A stretch of 64,000 nt of DNA from Brevundimonas sp. LM2 (GTDB lineage Bacteria; Pseudomonadota; Alphaproteobacteria; Caulobacterales; Caulobacteraceae), in NCBI RefSeq assembly GCF_002002865.1, contig NZ_CP019508.1, forward strand, positions 2,026,501 to 2,090,500. The letters run 5' to 3'. Positions 49,185 to 57,724 of this stretch are shown piece after piece. Position 1 is the stretch's first letter, and the number at the start of each line of letters is the position of its first letter. Made by a program: the position numbers and the translations under genes. The notes beneath the pieces were generated by a model. It searched no databases. It was not told the origin of the DNA and saw only the letters and a list, made by a program, of their open reading frames with translations.

Positions 49185-50748
49185 CCACGGCTCCGAGCTC
49201 CAGCCGGGTCGCCTCCGCCTCGGTCAGCAGGGCGGCGCGGCGCTCGGGGCCGAAATTCTCCAGGGTCCGATAGGGCATGGCGAGGCGGACGTTGTCGCGC
49301 AGCCGCGCCCGATTCCGCTCGAGAAAACCCCAGTACAACCGGTTGAACGGACATGCATTCTCACCGGTCTTGGCCTTCACATCATAGCGGCACGGACCGC
49401 AGTAGTCGCTCATCCGGTCGATATAGGCCCCGGACGCCGCATAGGGTTTGGAGCCCATGATCCCGCCGTCGGCGAAGGTCGCCATGCCGCGCGTATTGGG
49501 CATCTCCACCCACTCATAGGCGTCCGCATAGACACTCAAGTACCAGTCATCGACCGGGTCGGGATGCACGCCCAGCAGCATGGCCAGGTTGCCCGTCACC
49601 ATCAGCCGCTGGATATGGTGGGCATAGGCGTTGTCTCGCGTGGTCGCCACGACATCGGCCACGCAGGCCATGTCGGTCTCGCCCGACCAGTAGAACCAGG
49701 GCAGCTCCCGATCCGCGTCGAGGAAGTTGCGCTGGCGATACTCCGGCACTTTCAGCCAATAGATCCCGCGCACGAACTCGCGCCATCCCAGGATCTGGCG
49801 GATAAAGCCCTCGACGGCGTTCAGCGGCGCGCGGCCGGCCCGGAACTCGATCTCGGCGCGGCGGCAGATGTCCAGTGGGTCCAGCAGACCCAGATTGAGC
49901 GAGGTGGAGATCAGCCCGTGCCACATCCACGGCTCGCCCAGCGCCATGGCGTCCTGCCAGTCGCCGAAGCGGGGCAGGACCTCGTTTAGGAAGTCGGCCA
50001 GCACGGACTCGGCCTGTTCCGCCGTCGTGGGCCAGCCGAACCGGTCCGTGGTGCCGAAATGGCCGGGGAACAGGCGTTCGACGTCGGTGAGCGCTTCGAT
50101 GGCGACGGCGTCGGGCGGGATGCGCAACCGTTCCGGCGGCCGCACGCCCCGGGTCAGGCCCTTGCGGTTCTCGGCGTCGTAGTTCCACTTGCCGCCGACC
50201 GGCTGCCCGTCATCCAGCAGGATGCCGGTCTCCTTGCGCATCTCGCGATAGAAGAACTCCATCCGCAGCTGCGACTTGCCGGAGGCCCAATGCCGGAACC
50301 GGTCGTGCGAACAGATGAACCGATCATCCGGGCGAAAGTCTACGGGCGATTTGGTCGATCTGGCGAAGGCCGCCAGCGCCTCGGCCAGCCGCCACTCGCC
50401 GCATTCGGTCATCACCACGCCATCGAACGGCTGATCCTCCAGCGCACGTTCCAGCTCGCCGGCGATGCTGTGGCGGTTGGCCGGATCGTCGATGCGGACG
50501 TAGCGGACGGTGACGCCGCGGGCCTCCAGCCGCAGCGCGAAGCCGCGCATGCCGGCGAAGATCAGGGCGATCTTCTGCTTGTGGTGACCGACATAGGTGG
50601 CCTCGGCCCGGACCTCGGCCATCAGGACGACGTCGCGCGCGGCGTCCAGTCCGGCGAGCGCCGAGAGCCCGTCCGACAGCTGGTCGCCCAGGACCAGCCG
50701 CAGCATCCCCCTGCCCGTCCCTGCCGCCTGCGTGTTAGGTTCGGTCAT
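49171..50748 (-). CDS. Iron-sulfur bacterial cryptochrome/(6-4) photolyase
   Basis: This protein belongs to the FeS-BCP group (Agrobacterium PhrB, Rhodobacter CryB), which repairs (6-4) photoproducts or senses light. The N-terminus is LRLVLGDQLS, and the FAD-binding core includes WREFVRGIYW. Four Cys are spaced C-x87-C-x2-C-x12-C (DMACVAD, then YCGPC, then NACPF), exactly the 4Fe-4S ligand pattern of PhrB. The start may be ATG 50748 (525 residues, AGGGGA nine bases upstream) or ATG 50706 (511 residues). The first overlaps the divergent sseA start codon. Confidence 0.92.
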   Translation of the reverse strand: MTEPNTQAAGTGRGMLRLVLGDQLSDGLSALAGLDAARDVVLMAEVRAEATYVGHHKQKIALIFAGMRGFALRLEARGVTVRYVRIDDPANRHSIAGELERALEDQPFDGVVMTECGEWRLAEALAAFARSTKSPVDFRPDDRFICSHDRFRHWASGKSQLRMEFFYREMRKETGILLDDGQPVGGKWNYDAENRKGLTRGVRPPERLRIPPDAVAIEALTDVERLFPGHFGTTDRFGWPTTAEQAESVLADFLNEVLPRFGDWQDAMALGEPWMWHGLISTSLNLGLLDPLDICRRAEIEFRAGRAPLNAVEGFIRQILGWREFVRGIYWLKVPEYRQRNFLDADRELPWFYWSGETDMACVADVVATTRDNAYAHHIQRLMVTGNLAMLLGVHPDPVDDWYLSVYADAYEWVEMPNTRGMATFADGGIMGSKPYAASGAYIDRMSDYCGPCRYDVKAKTGENACPFNRLYWGFLERNRARLRDNVRLAMPYRTLENFGPERRAALLTEAEATRLELGAVVRSE

Positions 50749-51583
50749 GACCGATCGTCCCCTGATCTCTACCGCCGAACTCGCCGGACGACTGAACGAT
50801 CCGAAGCTGCGGATCGTGGATGGGTCCTGGCATCTGGACGGCCGCGACGCCCGCGCGGATTTCGACCAGGCCCGGCTGCCCGGCGCGGTCTTCTTCGACC
50901 TCGAGGCCGTCTCAGACCACAGCAGCGACCTTCCGCACATGCTTCCGACTGCCGCAGCCTTCGCCGAGGCGGCGGGTGGCCTGGGCATCGCGGAGACCGA
51001 TACGATCGTCGTCTATGACACGGTCGGCCTGCGATCCGCGCCGCGGGTCTGGTGGACGTTTCGCTTGATGGGCGCCGCCGACGTCCGCGTGCTGGACGGC
51101 GGCCTGCCGCGCTGGCGGGCCGAAGGCCGCCGCCTGGACACCGGCCCCGCAGCGTCGCCGACCCCGGCCCGCTTTGCCGCCTCGAGGTGGGACGGCGCGG
51201 TCGCCGACCTGCCCCTGGTCCTGTCCGCCCTGGGTGGCGAGGCGCAAATTCTGGATGCCCGACCGGCGGCGCGATTCGCGGGTGAGGCGGCCGAGCCCCG
51301 CGCCGGCCTGCGCTCCGGACACATGCCGGGCGCCCTGAACCTGCCCTTCCTGTCCGTGCTCGGCGACGACGGACGCCTGCTGGAGCGCGACGCCCTGCGA
51401 GCGCGATTCGCCGAGGCGGGCGTGGCCTTCGACCGGCCAATCATTACCAGCTGCGGCTCGGGCGTGACGGCCGCCATCCTGACCCTGGCCCTGGCCGAGC
51501 TGGGCCAGGACAGCGTCCTCTACGACGGCTCCTGGGCCGAATGGGGCGGTCGGGCCGACACGGCGGTCGTGACCGGCCCCTGA
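50747..51583 (+). CDS. sseA: 3-mercaptopyruvate sulfurtransferase
   Basis: This is a two-domain rhodanese-fold enzyme that moves sulfur from 3-mercaptopyruvate to thiol acceptors or cyanide. The 278-residue product has an inactive N-terminal domain (DGSWHLDGRDARADFDQARLP) and a catalytic C-terminal domain. Its active loop SCGSGVTA (Cys near residue 237) is the mercaptopyruvate-type sequence rather than the thiosulfate-type CRxGx. The start is ATG 50747, whose first bases form CATG with the opposite gene's start. Confidence 0.92.
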   Translation: MTDRPLISTAELAGRLNDPKLRIVDGSWHLDGRDARADFDQARLPGAVFFDLEAVSDHSSDLPHMLPTAAAFAEAAGGLGIAETDTIVVYDTVGLRSAPRVWWTFRLMGAADVRVLDGGLPRWRAEGRRLDTGPAASPTPARFAASRWDGAVADLPLVLSALGGEAQILDARPAARFAGEAAEPRAGLRSGHMPGALNLPFLSVLGDDGRLLERDALRARFAEAGVAFDRPIITSCGSGVTAAILTLALAELGQDSVLYDGSWAEWGGRADTAVVTGP

Positions 51584-51587
51584 CGCG

Positions 51588-52910
51588 TCAGACGGACGGC
51601 GCGGCCGGATAGGGCGCGGTCTTGGCGACGACGTCGTCCGTCTCGCCACGCGACACCACGGTGGCCAGCACCAGGTCACCGGTGACGTTCAGCGTCGTGC
51701 GGCACATGTCCAGGAAGCGGTCGACGCCGAGGATCAGGCCGATCCCCTCGGCCGGCACCCCGACCATGACCAGGATCATGGCCACGACCGGCAGCGATCC
51801 CGCCGGCACACCCGCCGTGCCGACGCCGCCGAGGATGCAGACCAGCATCACCACCACCTGCTGGGTGATCGTCAGGTCGACCTGGAAGAACTGGGCCAGG
51901 AACAGCACCGTCACCCCCTCGAACAGGGCCGTGCCGTTCTGGTTGGCCGTGGCCCCGACGGTCAGGACGAAGCGGGCGATCTTGCGCGGCAGGTGCAGCT
52001 GTTCGTCGGCGGCCTTCAGGGCGACCGGCAGGGCGGCGTTGGACGAGGCGGTCGAGAAGGCCACGACCATGGGTGCGCGCACGCCGCGGAAGAAGGTCAC
52101 CGGGTTCATCCCGCCGCCGATCCAGACCACCATCGGATAGACCACGAACATGTGGATCGCCATGGCGCCCACGGCCACCCCGACGAAGGCCGCCAGCCGC
52201 ACCAGCAGGTCCCAGCCGAACAGGGCCGCCAGATTGAACATCAGGCAGGCGATGGCGATCGGAGCCAGTTTGATCACAAGGTTGATCAGCTTCATCGTGA
52301 CCTCGAGGATCCCCTCGATCACCTGCTGCAGCCGGTCCGTCGCCGGGGATTTGGCCATGACCAGGCCGATCCCGAAGAACAGGGCGAAGACCATCACCGG
52401 CAGGATCTGGTTCTCCGACGCGGCGGTGAAGACGTTGGAGGGGATCAGGTCGAGGAAGAACTGGCCGAACTGGATGGTCTCCGGGGCCCGCTCGACGATG
52501 GCGGAAGCGCCCTCGGCCCCCTGCGCCAGCAGCTGCTGGGCCAGGACGGGATCGACGCCGTCGCCCGGCCGGAAGAAGTTGACCATGCCGATGCCGATCA
52601 GCACGGCGATGCCGGACACCACGATGGTCAGCAGCAGGGTCTTGATCCCTGCCCGACCCAGCGACTTCAGATCGCCCATCTCGGCCACGCCGACCACCAG
52701 GGCGGAGAACAGCAGCGGGATCACCAGCATGAACAGCAGGCGCAGGAAGATCTGCCCGGCCGGTCCCGTGATGTTCGAGGTGACGAACTGGACCCAGTAG
52801 TCATCAGGCCCGACGGCCTGATTGACGAACAGTCCCCCGGCCAGGCCGATCGTGAAGCCGATCAACATCAGCCAGTGGAGGGCGATGCCGCCCTTTTTCG
52901 TCGTGTTCAT
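51588..52910 (-). CDS. Dicarboxylate/amino-acid:cation symporter (DAACS family)
   Basis: This 440-residue protein imports glutamate, aspartate or C4-dicarboxylates with Na+ or H+. The family signatures are visible: [14 protein letters not shown] in the first hairpin, [18 protein letters not shown] in place of NMDGT, and [16 protein letters not shown] near the end, with eight membrane segments. The ATG at 52910 has GAGGGA just upstream. Its stop lies four bases from the convergent sseA stop. The exact substrate cannot be read out. Confidence 0.92.
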   Translation of the reverse strand: MNTTKKGGIALHWLMLIGFTIGLAGGLFVNQAVGPDDYWVQFVTSNITGPAGQIFLRLLFMLVIPLLFSALVVGVAEMGDLKSLGRAGIKTLLLTIVVSGIAVLIGIGMVNFFRPGDGVDPVLAQQLLAQGAEGASAIVERAPETIQFGQFFLDLIPSNVFTAASENQILPVMVFALFFGIGLVMAKSPATDRLQQVIEGILEVTMKLINLVIKLAPIAIACLMFNLAALFGWDLLVRLAAFVGVAVGAMAIHMFVVYPMVVWIGGGMNPVTFFRGVRAPMVVAFSTASSNAALPVALKAADEQLHLPRKIARFVLTVGATANQNGTALFEGVTVLFLAQFFQVDLTITQQVVVMLVCILGGVGTAGVPAGSLPVVAMILVMVGVPAEGIGLILGVDRFLDMCRTTLNVTGDLVLATVVSRGETDDVVAKTAPYPAAPSV

Positions 52911-52957
52911 TCGTCCCTCAGAGGTGTCGGCCGCAGCGTCGGCAGGCCGACCGGATT

Positions 52958-54070
52958 TCAGCGCACCGGCAGGCCGTAGATCAGGCCCGCCGGTCGCGCG
53001 TTCCATTGTGCATTGAGACCACGCGCCAGGTCGAGCGCCGATTGCGACCCCAGATTTCGGTCGAAGATCTCTCCGTAGTTCCCCACCCCGGCGACGGCGT
53101 CGCGCGCCCAGGCGTTCGACAGGCCCATCCGCGTTCCGAAATCGCCTTCCGCCCCCAGCAGGCGACGGACCCGCGGATCGCGCGCCTCTTCGACCTGGGC
53201 CTCCACATTGGCTTGCGTGACGCCCATCTCCTCGGCCAGGATCAGGGCGTTCTGGGTCCAGCGCACGATGGCGGTCCACTGTTCGTCGCCGCGCCGAACC
53301 ACCGGGCCCAGGGGTTCCTTGGAGATGACGTCCGGCAGGATCACATGTTGCGCCGGATCGGAGAGCGTTGTCCTGGCCGCCGCCAGGGCCGAGACGTCGG
53401 CGGAGAAGGTGTCGCAATCCTCTCGCCCATAGGCCTGACGGGCGGCCTCTTCCGTCGGCAGCACGACGGCGCGGTATTCGATGCCGCGGCTGCGGAAGAA
53501 GTCATCGACGTTCAGGGCGCTGGTCGAGCCCGACTGAACGCAGACCCGGGCTCCGTTCAGCTCGACGGCGCTGTTCAGCGCCAGGGTCCGGCGGACCAGA
53601 AAGCCCTGGCCGTCGTAATAGTTGATCCCGGCGAAGCTATGCACACCCGCCGTATCGCGCTCCATCGTCCAGGAGGTATTGCGCCACAGGACGTCGATGC
53701 GCCCGTCTTCCAGCGCCTGGAACCGGTTCTGAGCGGTCAGGGGCACGAATCGCACCGCCTCGGGATCGCCGAAGATGGCGGCGGCCAGACCGCGGCAGAA
53801 GTCGACGTCGAACCCCCGCCATTCGCCCCGGTTGTCGGTGTAGGCGAACCCGACCAGACCCTCGTTCACCCCGCAATTGAGGCGGCCGCGCTTTTTGACG
53901 GCGGTCAGGGTGGGGCTGACGGGGACGGTCCCCGTGGGGGTCGTTGGACGCGTGGAAAGGGGAGCATCGGGCGGGGTCGCCTCGTCTTCGCCGCCGCCGC
54001 AGGCCGCCATAAAACCGATCAGGCCCAGGATCGCCGACCGTTTCAGAAAAGCCGTGGCTCGCACGCCCAT
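52958..54070 (-). CDS. Orphan amino-acid ABC transporter substrate-binding lipoprotein
   Basis: This is an AapJ/BztA-like periplasmic binding protein. The 370-residue product has a signal with lipobox MAAC (Cys 24), a Thr/Pro-rich linker, then the type 2 binding fold: GRLNCGVNEGLVGFAYTD, WRGFDVDFCRGLAAAIFGD, DVLWRNTSWTMERD and GVGNYGEIFDRNLG near the end. No permease or ATPase gene is near, so it either serves a transporter encoded elsewhere or works as a sensor. It lies 47 bases upstream of the symporter gene and may share its transcript. Confidence 0.88.
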   Translation of the reverse strand: MGVRATAFLKRSAILGLIGFMAACGGGEDEATPPDAPLSTRPTTPTGTVPVSPTLTAVKKRGRLNCGVNEGLVGFAYTDNRGEWRGFDVDFCRGLAAAIFGDPEAVRFVPLTAQNRFQALEDGRIDVLWRNTSWTMERDTAGVHSFAGINYYDGQGFLVRRTLALNSAVELNGARVCVQSGSTSALNVDDFFRSRGIEYRAVVLPTEEAARQAYGREDCDTFSADVSALAAARTTLSDPAQHVILPDVISKEPLGPVVRRGDEQWTAIVRWTQNALILAEEMGVTQANVEAQVEEARDPRVRRLLGAEGDFGTRMGLSNAWARDAVAGVGNYGEIFDRNLGSQSALDLARGLNAQWNARPAGLIYGLPVR

Positions 54071-54170
54071 GGTCTCTCCGCGCCTTGCCGTGACGACGAC
54101 CTTGCCGCCCCTTGCGCCCCCGAAGCTTTAGAGGCCTTTGGCGATCTGTTCGCAACCCATGGAGAGGCCC

Positions 54171-55337
54171 ATGGAGCCGCTTTCCGACCGTACCCGCCTG
54201 ATCGCCCCCGCCACCCGTCGCGGCGGCGGACGCCGACCCGTCAATCCTTCGATCGAACGGGCCTCGACCCTGCTGTCCGATTCGGTCGCCGAGATGCGCG
54301 ACGGGTCGCTGGGGCCGCTCTACGGGATCGAGGGGACGGCGTCCCAGACCGCGCTGCGACAGGCCCTGGTCGATCTGGAGCGCGCCGAGGAGGCGTGGCT
54401 GACGCCGTCGGGGCTTTCGGCCGTCACCCTTCCCCTGCTCGCTCTGAGCCGCCCTGGCGACGAAATCCTGACCACGGACGCCGTCTACGGGCCGGTGCGT
54501 CGGTTCCTGACCCGGCATATGGCGGCGCGGGGCGTGACCACCCGCTTCCATCCGTCGGGCGAACCCGCGGACAGCGTCGCCGCCCGAATCGGCGAGCGGA
54601 CCCGAGTGATGCTGATCGAATCGCCGGCCTCGCTGACGTTCGAGATGATCGACGTACCGGCTCTGGTGGCCGCGGCGCGGGCCCGCGGTGTTCTGACCGT
54701 GATCGACAACACCTGGGCGGCGGGGCTCGCCTTCAAGCCCCTCATGCACGGCGTCGACGTCAGCACCCAGGCCCTGACCAAATATTTCGGAGGCCACTCC
54801 GACCTGATGCTGGGGGCCGCGACAGCCCGCGATCCGGCGATCCGCAAGGCGATCGCGGATACGGTCGAGGACCTGGGGCTGTGCGTCTCGCCCGACGACG
54901 CCTGGCTGGCCCTGCGCGGGCTGCGCACCCTGCCGCTGCGCTACGCGGAACAGGCGCGATCAGCGCTCCGGGTCGCTGACTGGCTGGCCGGCCGGCCCGA
55001 GGTGTCGCGCGTCCTCTACCCGGCCCTGGCTCGCGATCCATCCTATGGGCTCTGGACGCGGGACTACACGGGCGCGGCCTCCCTGTTCGGGGTGGTGATG
55101 CGTGGCGGCGACGCGGCGGCCGCCCACGCCCTGCTGGATGGGCTGCGCCTGTTCGGGCTCGGCTATTCGTGGGGCGGGTTCGAAAGCCTGATCACGTTTG
55201 AAACGCCGCAGATGGCCTGGCGCGAGACCGCACCTGTGCTCGAGGGACCTCTGCTGCGGCTTCACATCGGCCTTGAGGATCCGGCTGATCTGATCGCCGA
55301 TCTCGCCGCCGGACTGGACGGCTGGCCGAACGCCTAG
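54171..55337 (+). CDS. metC: Cystathionine beta-lyase
   Basis: This PLP enzyme cleaves cystathionine to homocysteine in methionine synthesis. The 388-residue product has the Cys/Met-metabolism fold: PLYGIEGTASQTALRQAL early, VIDNTWAAGLAFKPL for the cofactor Asp, and the Schiff-base Lys in STQALTKYFGGHSD (about residue 205). The ATG at 54171 has GGAGAGG immediately upstream. A related cystathionine gamma-synthase or lyase is possible but fits less well. Its stop and that of the convergent small gene overlap in CTAG. Confidence 0.88.
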   Translation: MEPLSDRTRLIAPATRRGGGRRPVNPSIERASTLLSDSVAEMRDGSLGPLYGIEGTASQTALRQALVDLERAEEAWLTPSGLSAVTLPLLALSRPGDEILTTDAVYGPVRRFLTRHMAARGVTTRFHPSGEPADSVAARIGERTRVMLIESPASLTFEMIDVPALVAAARARGVLTVIDNTWAAGLAFKPLMHGVDVSTQALTKYFGGHSDLMLGAATARDPAIRKAIADTVEDLGLCVSPDDAWLALRGLRTLPLRYAEQARSALRVADWLAGRPEVSRVLYPALARDPSYGLWTRDYTGAASLFGVVMRGGDAAAAHALLDGLRLFGLGYSWGGFESLITFETPQMAWRETAPVLEGPLLRLHIGLEDPADLIADLAAGLDGWPNA

Positions 55338-55594
55338 CCGCCGATCTCCGGCATCATGCCGGTGACGAAGCCGCGCAGGCCCGTTTGCGGCCGAAGCATG
55401 CCGCGCAGGAAGTTTACCGTATTGGCCGCCTCGTCCTCGAACACGAACTGGCTCTGGGTGAAGCGACAGTTGACGAAGGCGGGCTGGACCCCGCCCTTGT
55501 AGACCAGCTGCGCGTTCTGAAACTCGCAGTCAGTGAAGGTCTTGCCGTCCAGGGTCAGGCGGCCTTGCAGGGTCTGGTTACGGACGTCTGACAT
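55334..55594 (-). CDS. 86-residue pentapeptide-like hypothetical protein
   Basis: This short protein has residue spacing reminiscent of a right-handed beta-helix (FTDCEFQNAQLVYKGG, FVNCRFTQSQFVFED) in residues 18-55, then a Gly/Met-rich tail. It has no signal or catalytic motif, and its function is unknown. Codon use matches the neighbours. It starts at ATG 55594, 23 bases downstream of tRNA-Arg on the same strand, and ends in an overlap with metC. Confidence 0.7.
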   Translation of the reverse strand: MSDVRNQTLQGRLTLDGKTFTDCEFQNAQLVYKGGVQPAFVNCRFTQSQFVFEDEAANTVNFLRGMLRPQTGLRGFVTGMMPEIGG

Positions 55595-55617
55595 CGGTTG
55601 ATCCTTCGAGGACGAGG

Positions 55618-55694
55618 TGGCGCACCCAGCAGGACTCGAACCTGCAACATCCCGCTTAGAAGGCGGGTGCTCTATCCGGTTGAGCTATGGGTGC
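55618..55694 (-). tRNA. tRNA-Arg (anticodon TCT)
   Basis: This is a 77-base cloverleaf with encoded CCA. The acceptor stem is GCACCCA/TGGGTGC, the D-arm TAGCTCAACCGGATAGAGC, the anticodon stem CCCGC/GCGGG with loop CTTCTAA (TCT at 55658-55660), and the T-arm has GGTTCGAGTCC. It decodes AGA/AGG arginine codons. Confidence 0.96.
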
Positions 55695-55751
55695 TCGGGT
55701 GGAACGGTTAGCCGCAAAGCGCGCCCCGGCTCAAGCGCCTGGCCTTCCTGC

Positions 55752-55789
55752 GGCTCAAGCAGCAAGACGCCGCGCGTCGAGCGATAGCC
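55752..55789. repeat. 38-bp repeat, left copy
   Basis: This is the left copy of a 38-bp element that recurs at 56157-56194 with three mismatches. The core contains AGACGCCGCGCGTCGAGCG, within which GACGC/GCGTC can form a short hairpin. It lies 58 bases upstream of tRNA-Arg and 11 bases beyond the end of the NDUFS4-like gene. Confidence 0.85.
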
Positions 55790-55799
55790 GCCCCTTCGC

Positions 55800-56105
55800 T
55801 CAATGCGTCCAGGGCTGTTTGCGGCCGGTGGCGAAGTTGTCGGCATAGGCCTTCAGGATCACCGGTGGCTCCTGCGGCTCATGCAGTCTGAAGGGGATGC
55901 CATAGCGCTCGGCATAGGCGATCGCTTCCTCGCGGGTTTCGAAGGACAGGCGGACCTGACCGTTCATGTCGGTCGAACTGGTCCAGCCCATCAAGGGATC
56001 GATGGTCCGAGCCGAGGCCGGCTCGAAATCCAGGCGCCAATCCTTGGTCTTGGCCTTACCGGACTGCATCGCGGTCTTGGCGGGGCGATAGATGCGGGCC
56101 AGCAT
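55800..56105 (-). CDS. Complex I accessory subunit, NDUFS4/18-kDa family
   Basis: This 101-residue protein belongs to the family of the mitochondrial complex I 18-kDa subunit NDUFS4, one of the few supernumerary subunits shared with alphaproteobacteria. It has ARIYRPAKTAMQSGKAKTKDW, WTSSTDMNGQVRLSFETREEAIAYAERYG and YADNFATGRKQPWTH, a near-complete family match. The start is ATG 56105, with another ATG four codons upstream. It is separate from the nuo operon and flanked by a pair of 38-bp repeats and tRNA genes. Confidence 0.9.
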   Translation of the reverse strand: MLARIYRPAKTAMQSGKAKTKDWRLDFEPASARTIDPLMGWTSSTDMNGQVRLSFETREEAIAYAERYGIPFRLHEPQEPPVILKAYADNFATGRKQPWTH

Positions 56106-56156
56106 GGGTGGTCTCATCGTTGGGTGAGGCCCGGTTCGACGCGAACCCACCGGCGG

Positions 56157-56194
56157 GGCTTAAGCAGCGAGACGCCGCGCGTCGAGCGGTAGCC
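56157..56194. repeat. 38-bp repeat, right copy
   Basis: This is the right copy of the element at 55752-55789, in the same orientation, with 35 of 38 bases identical. It lies upstream of the NDUFS4-like gene and 15 bases past the 3' end of tRNA-Pro. Just beyond it, a run of six A (T on the minus strand) at 56197-56202 probably ends the tRNA-Pro transcript. Confidence 0.85.
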
Positions 56195-56208
56195 CCAAAA
56201 AAGGGTCA

Positions 56209-56285
<77 letters not shown>

Positions 56286-56333
56286 GCGGAGGTGTCTGCC
56301 AGCAACCGTCCGCCGCTGCAACGTCCGATCGTC

Positions 56334-56810
56334 CTACGGCTTGAAGAAAGGGTGTTTCACCCTCGCGCCAGGCACGGCCCCGATCTCCTCCGCGCGACCG
56401 GCGCGCAGCTCCAGTACGCCGTTGGCGGCGCCGTTGGACGGCAGGGTGACCTCCGAATAGGGCACGGCGTGGCTCGCGATCGAGACGATGCGGCCCGTCG
56501 GGTCGATATAGATGATGTCGAGGGAACTGGGCGTGTTCTTCATCCAGAAGCCCTGCTCCTCGGCCACGGGGAACTGGAACAGCATGCCGCGGTCATCCGC
56601 CAGCGGCGGACGGAACATCAGGCCGCGCTCCTGCTCGGCGGCGTCATCGGCGATCTCGACCAGGAAGGCGTGCTCGCCGCTGGCGGTCACGATGGTCAGG
56701 GCTTCCAGCGGCCGACCGGCGGCGTCTGTCGGAGGGGGCTCCTTGGCGCAGCCCGCCACCATCAGCGACAGGCTCAGACCCAGGGTGATCAGAAAACGTC
56801 TCGACAGCAT
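56334..56810 (-). CDS. DUF192 family lipoprotein
   Basis: The function is unknown. The 158-residue product has a signal with lipobox VAGC (Cys 21), and a DUF192 beta-rich domain with [37 protein letters not shown] and [13 protein letters not shown], the usual family blocks. It is secreted to the periplasm as a lipoprotein. The start is ATG 56810, with AGGG eight bases upstream. A second ATG at 56831 forms TGATG with a stop codon in the third frame. The gene overlaps the 3' part of the cold-shock gene in another frame. Confidence 0.88.
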   Translation of the reverse strand: MLSRRFLITLGLSLSLMVAGCAKEPPPTDAAGRPLEALTIVTASGEHAFLVEIADDAAEQERGLMFRPPLADDRGMLFQFPVAEEQGFWMKNTPSSLDIIYIDPTGRIVSIASHAVPYSEVTLPSNGAANGVLELRAGRAEEIGAVPGARVKHPFFKP

Positions 56811-57390
56811 GTCCGCCCTTTCGGGCGGCATCACCCGCCCGGTTGATTTCAGCGACGACGAGCCCCTTGGGACCCGACGCGAATCGTACCGCGACCACCT
56901 CGCCCGGCACCAGATCGTCCAGTCCACAGCGGCGAAGCGTTTCGATATGGACGAAGATATCGCCCGGATCGGTTTCACGCACCACGAATCCATAGCCCTT
57001 GGTGCGGTTGAACCATTTCACGATCGCCGGCTCCAGCGTGCCGACCGACGCGCCCAGCGCGGACAGGCTTCGTTCGTCCGCCCGCAGGGCCTCATAGCCC
57101 GAACGGCGTGGCGCGGGCGCGTCCGGGGTGCCCTCTTCCAGCTTGTGGATCTGAACCACCTGCCACCCCTTGGCGCGTCGGGCACAGTCGCACTCGATGG
57201 CCGCGCCCTCTTGGGCGGCTTCGCGGCCGAGCTCGCGCAGGCTGCTGATGTGGAGAAGCACGTCCTGGTGGCCCGTGCGACTGGGATCCTCGGGCACGAT
57301 GAAGCCGTAGCCCTTGCCCGGATCGAACCATTTTACATGCCCGGCGACACGGACCGCGTCGGTCGCCTCCAGGCTCTCAAAGTCAGACAC
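56644..57390 (-). CDS. Double cold-shock-domain protein with run-on C-terminus
   Basis: This protein binds single-stranded nucleic acid. Two cold-shock domains are clear: residues 13-82 ([25 protein letters not shown]) and 120-185 ([25 protein letters not shown]). The double-domain form is known in Caulobacter (CspC/CspD). After the second domain, about 60 Arg/Gly-rich residues read through the start of the DUF192 gene in another frame and look non-native, so the true end may be near 56830. The start is GTG 57390, with a G-rich site upstream. The 200-bp region before it may hold a cold-responsive leader. Confidence 0.85.
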   Translation of the reverse strand: MSDFESLEATDAVRVAGHVKWFDPGKGYGFIVPEDPSRTGHQDVLLHISSLRELGREAAQEGAAIECDCARRAKGWQVVQIHKLEEGTPDAPAPRRSGYEALRADERSLSALGASVGTLEPAIVKWFNRTKGYGFVVRETDPGDIFVHIETLRRCGLDDLVPGEVVAVRFASGPKGLVVAEINRAGDAARKGGHAVETFSDHPGSEPVADGGGLRQGAPSDRRRRSAAGSPDHRDRQRRARLPGRDRR

Positions 57391-57590
57391 GTACAGCCCC
57401 CCGTCCGCACTCTAAGCGGGACGGTGTTTGTTTAACACGGTTCTACGAAGCCATGAAAAGGCAAAAATGTCGGTTTTTTAAGCACAAATACGCAAGTGGG
57501 TCGTGGAGGACACGCGTCATGCGATGATGACCACCCACCCCTAGCCGGTGCGGATCAAGCGATTCTGAGGCTTTGGGAGACAATCCCGCG
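57391..57590 (-). promoter_or_regulatory. AT-richer leader upstream of the cold-shock gene
   Basis: This 200-bp intergenic stretch lies between tRNA-Glu and the double cold-shock gene. It is locally AT-rich for this genome (57425-57495, with GTTTAACACGG and a TTTTTTAAGCACAAATACGC run). Such stretches often hold promoters in GC-rich genomes. I cannot fix -35/-10 boxes, and no open frame is convincing. Confidence 0.35.
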
Positions 57591-57665
57591 TGGCAGTCCC
57601 TAGGGGAGTCGAACCCCTCTTTTCAGGTTGAAAACCTGACGTCCTAACCGATAGACGAAGGGACC
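57591..57665 (-). tRNA. tRNA-Glu (anticodon TTC)
   Basis: This is a 75-base cloverleaf with encoded CCA. The acceptor stem is GGTCCCT/AGGGACT with G1-U72, the D-arm has CGTCTATCGGTTAGGACG, the anticodon stem TCAGG/CCTGA holds loop TTTTCAA (TTC at 57630-57632), and the T-arm has GGTTCGACTCC. The pattern is typical of tRNA-Glu. Confidence 0.96.
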
Positions 57666-57724
57666 GCTGCGCGAGAGCGGGCGATATAGCGGGCGATTTC
57701 GGGGGGCGCAAGCGGCCTTTCGAA

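Noticed and set aside
54071..54170. SAM or other riboswitch upstream of metC
   Set aside because: The 100-bp gap shows no recognisable aptamer core, and part of it is the divergent gene's leader.
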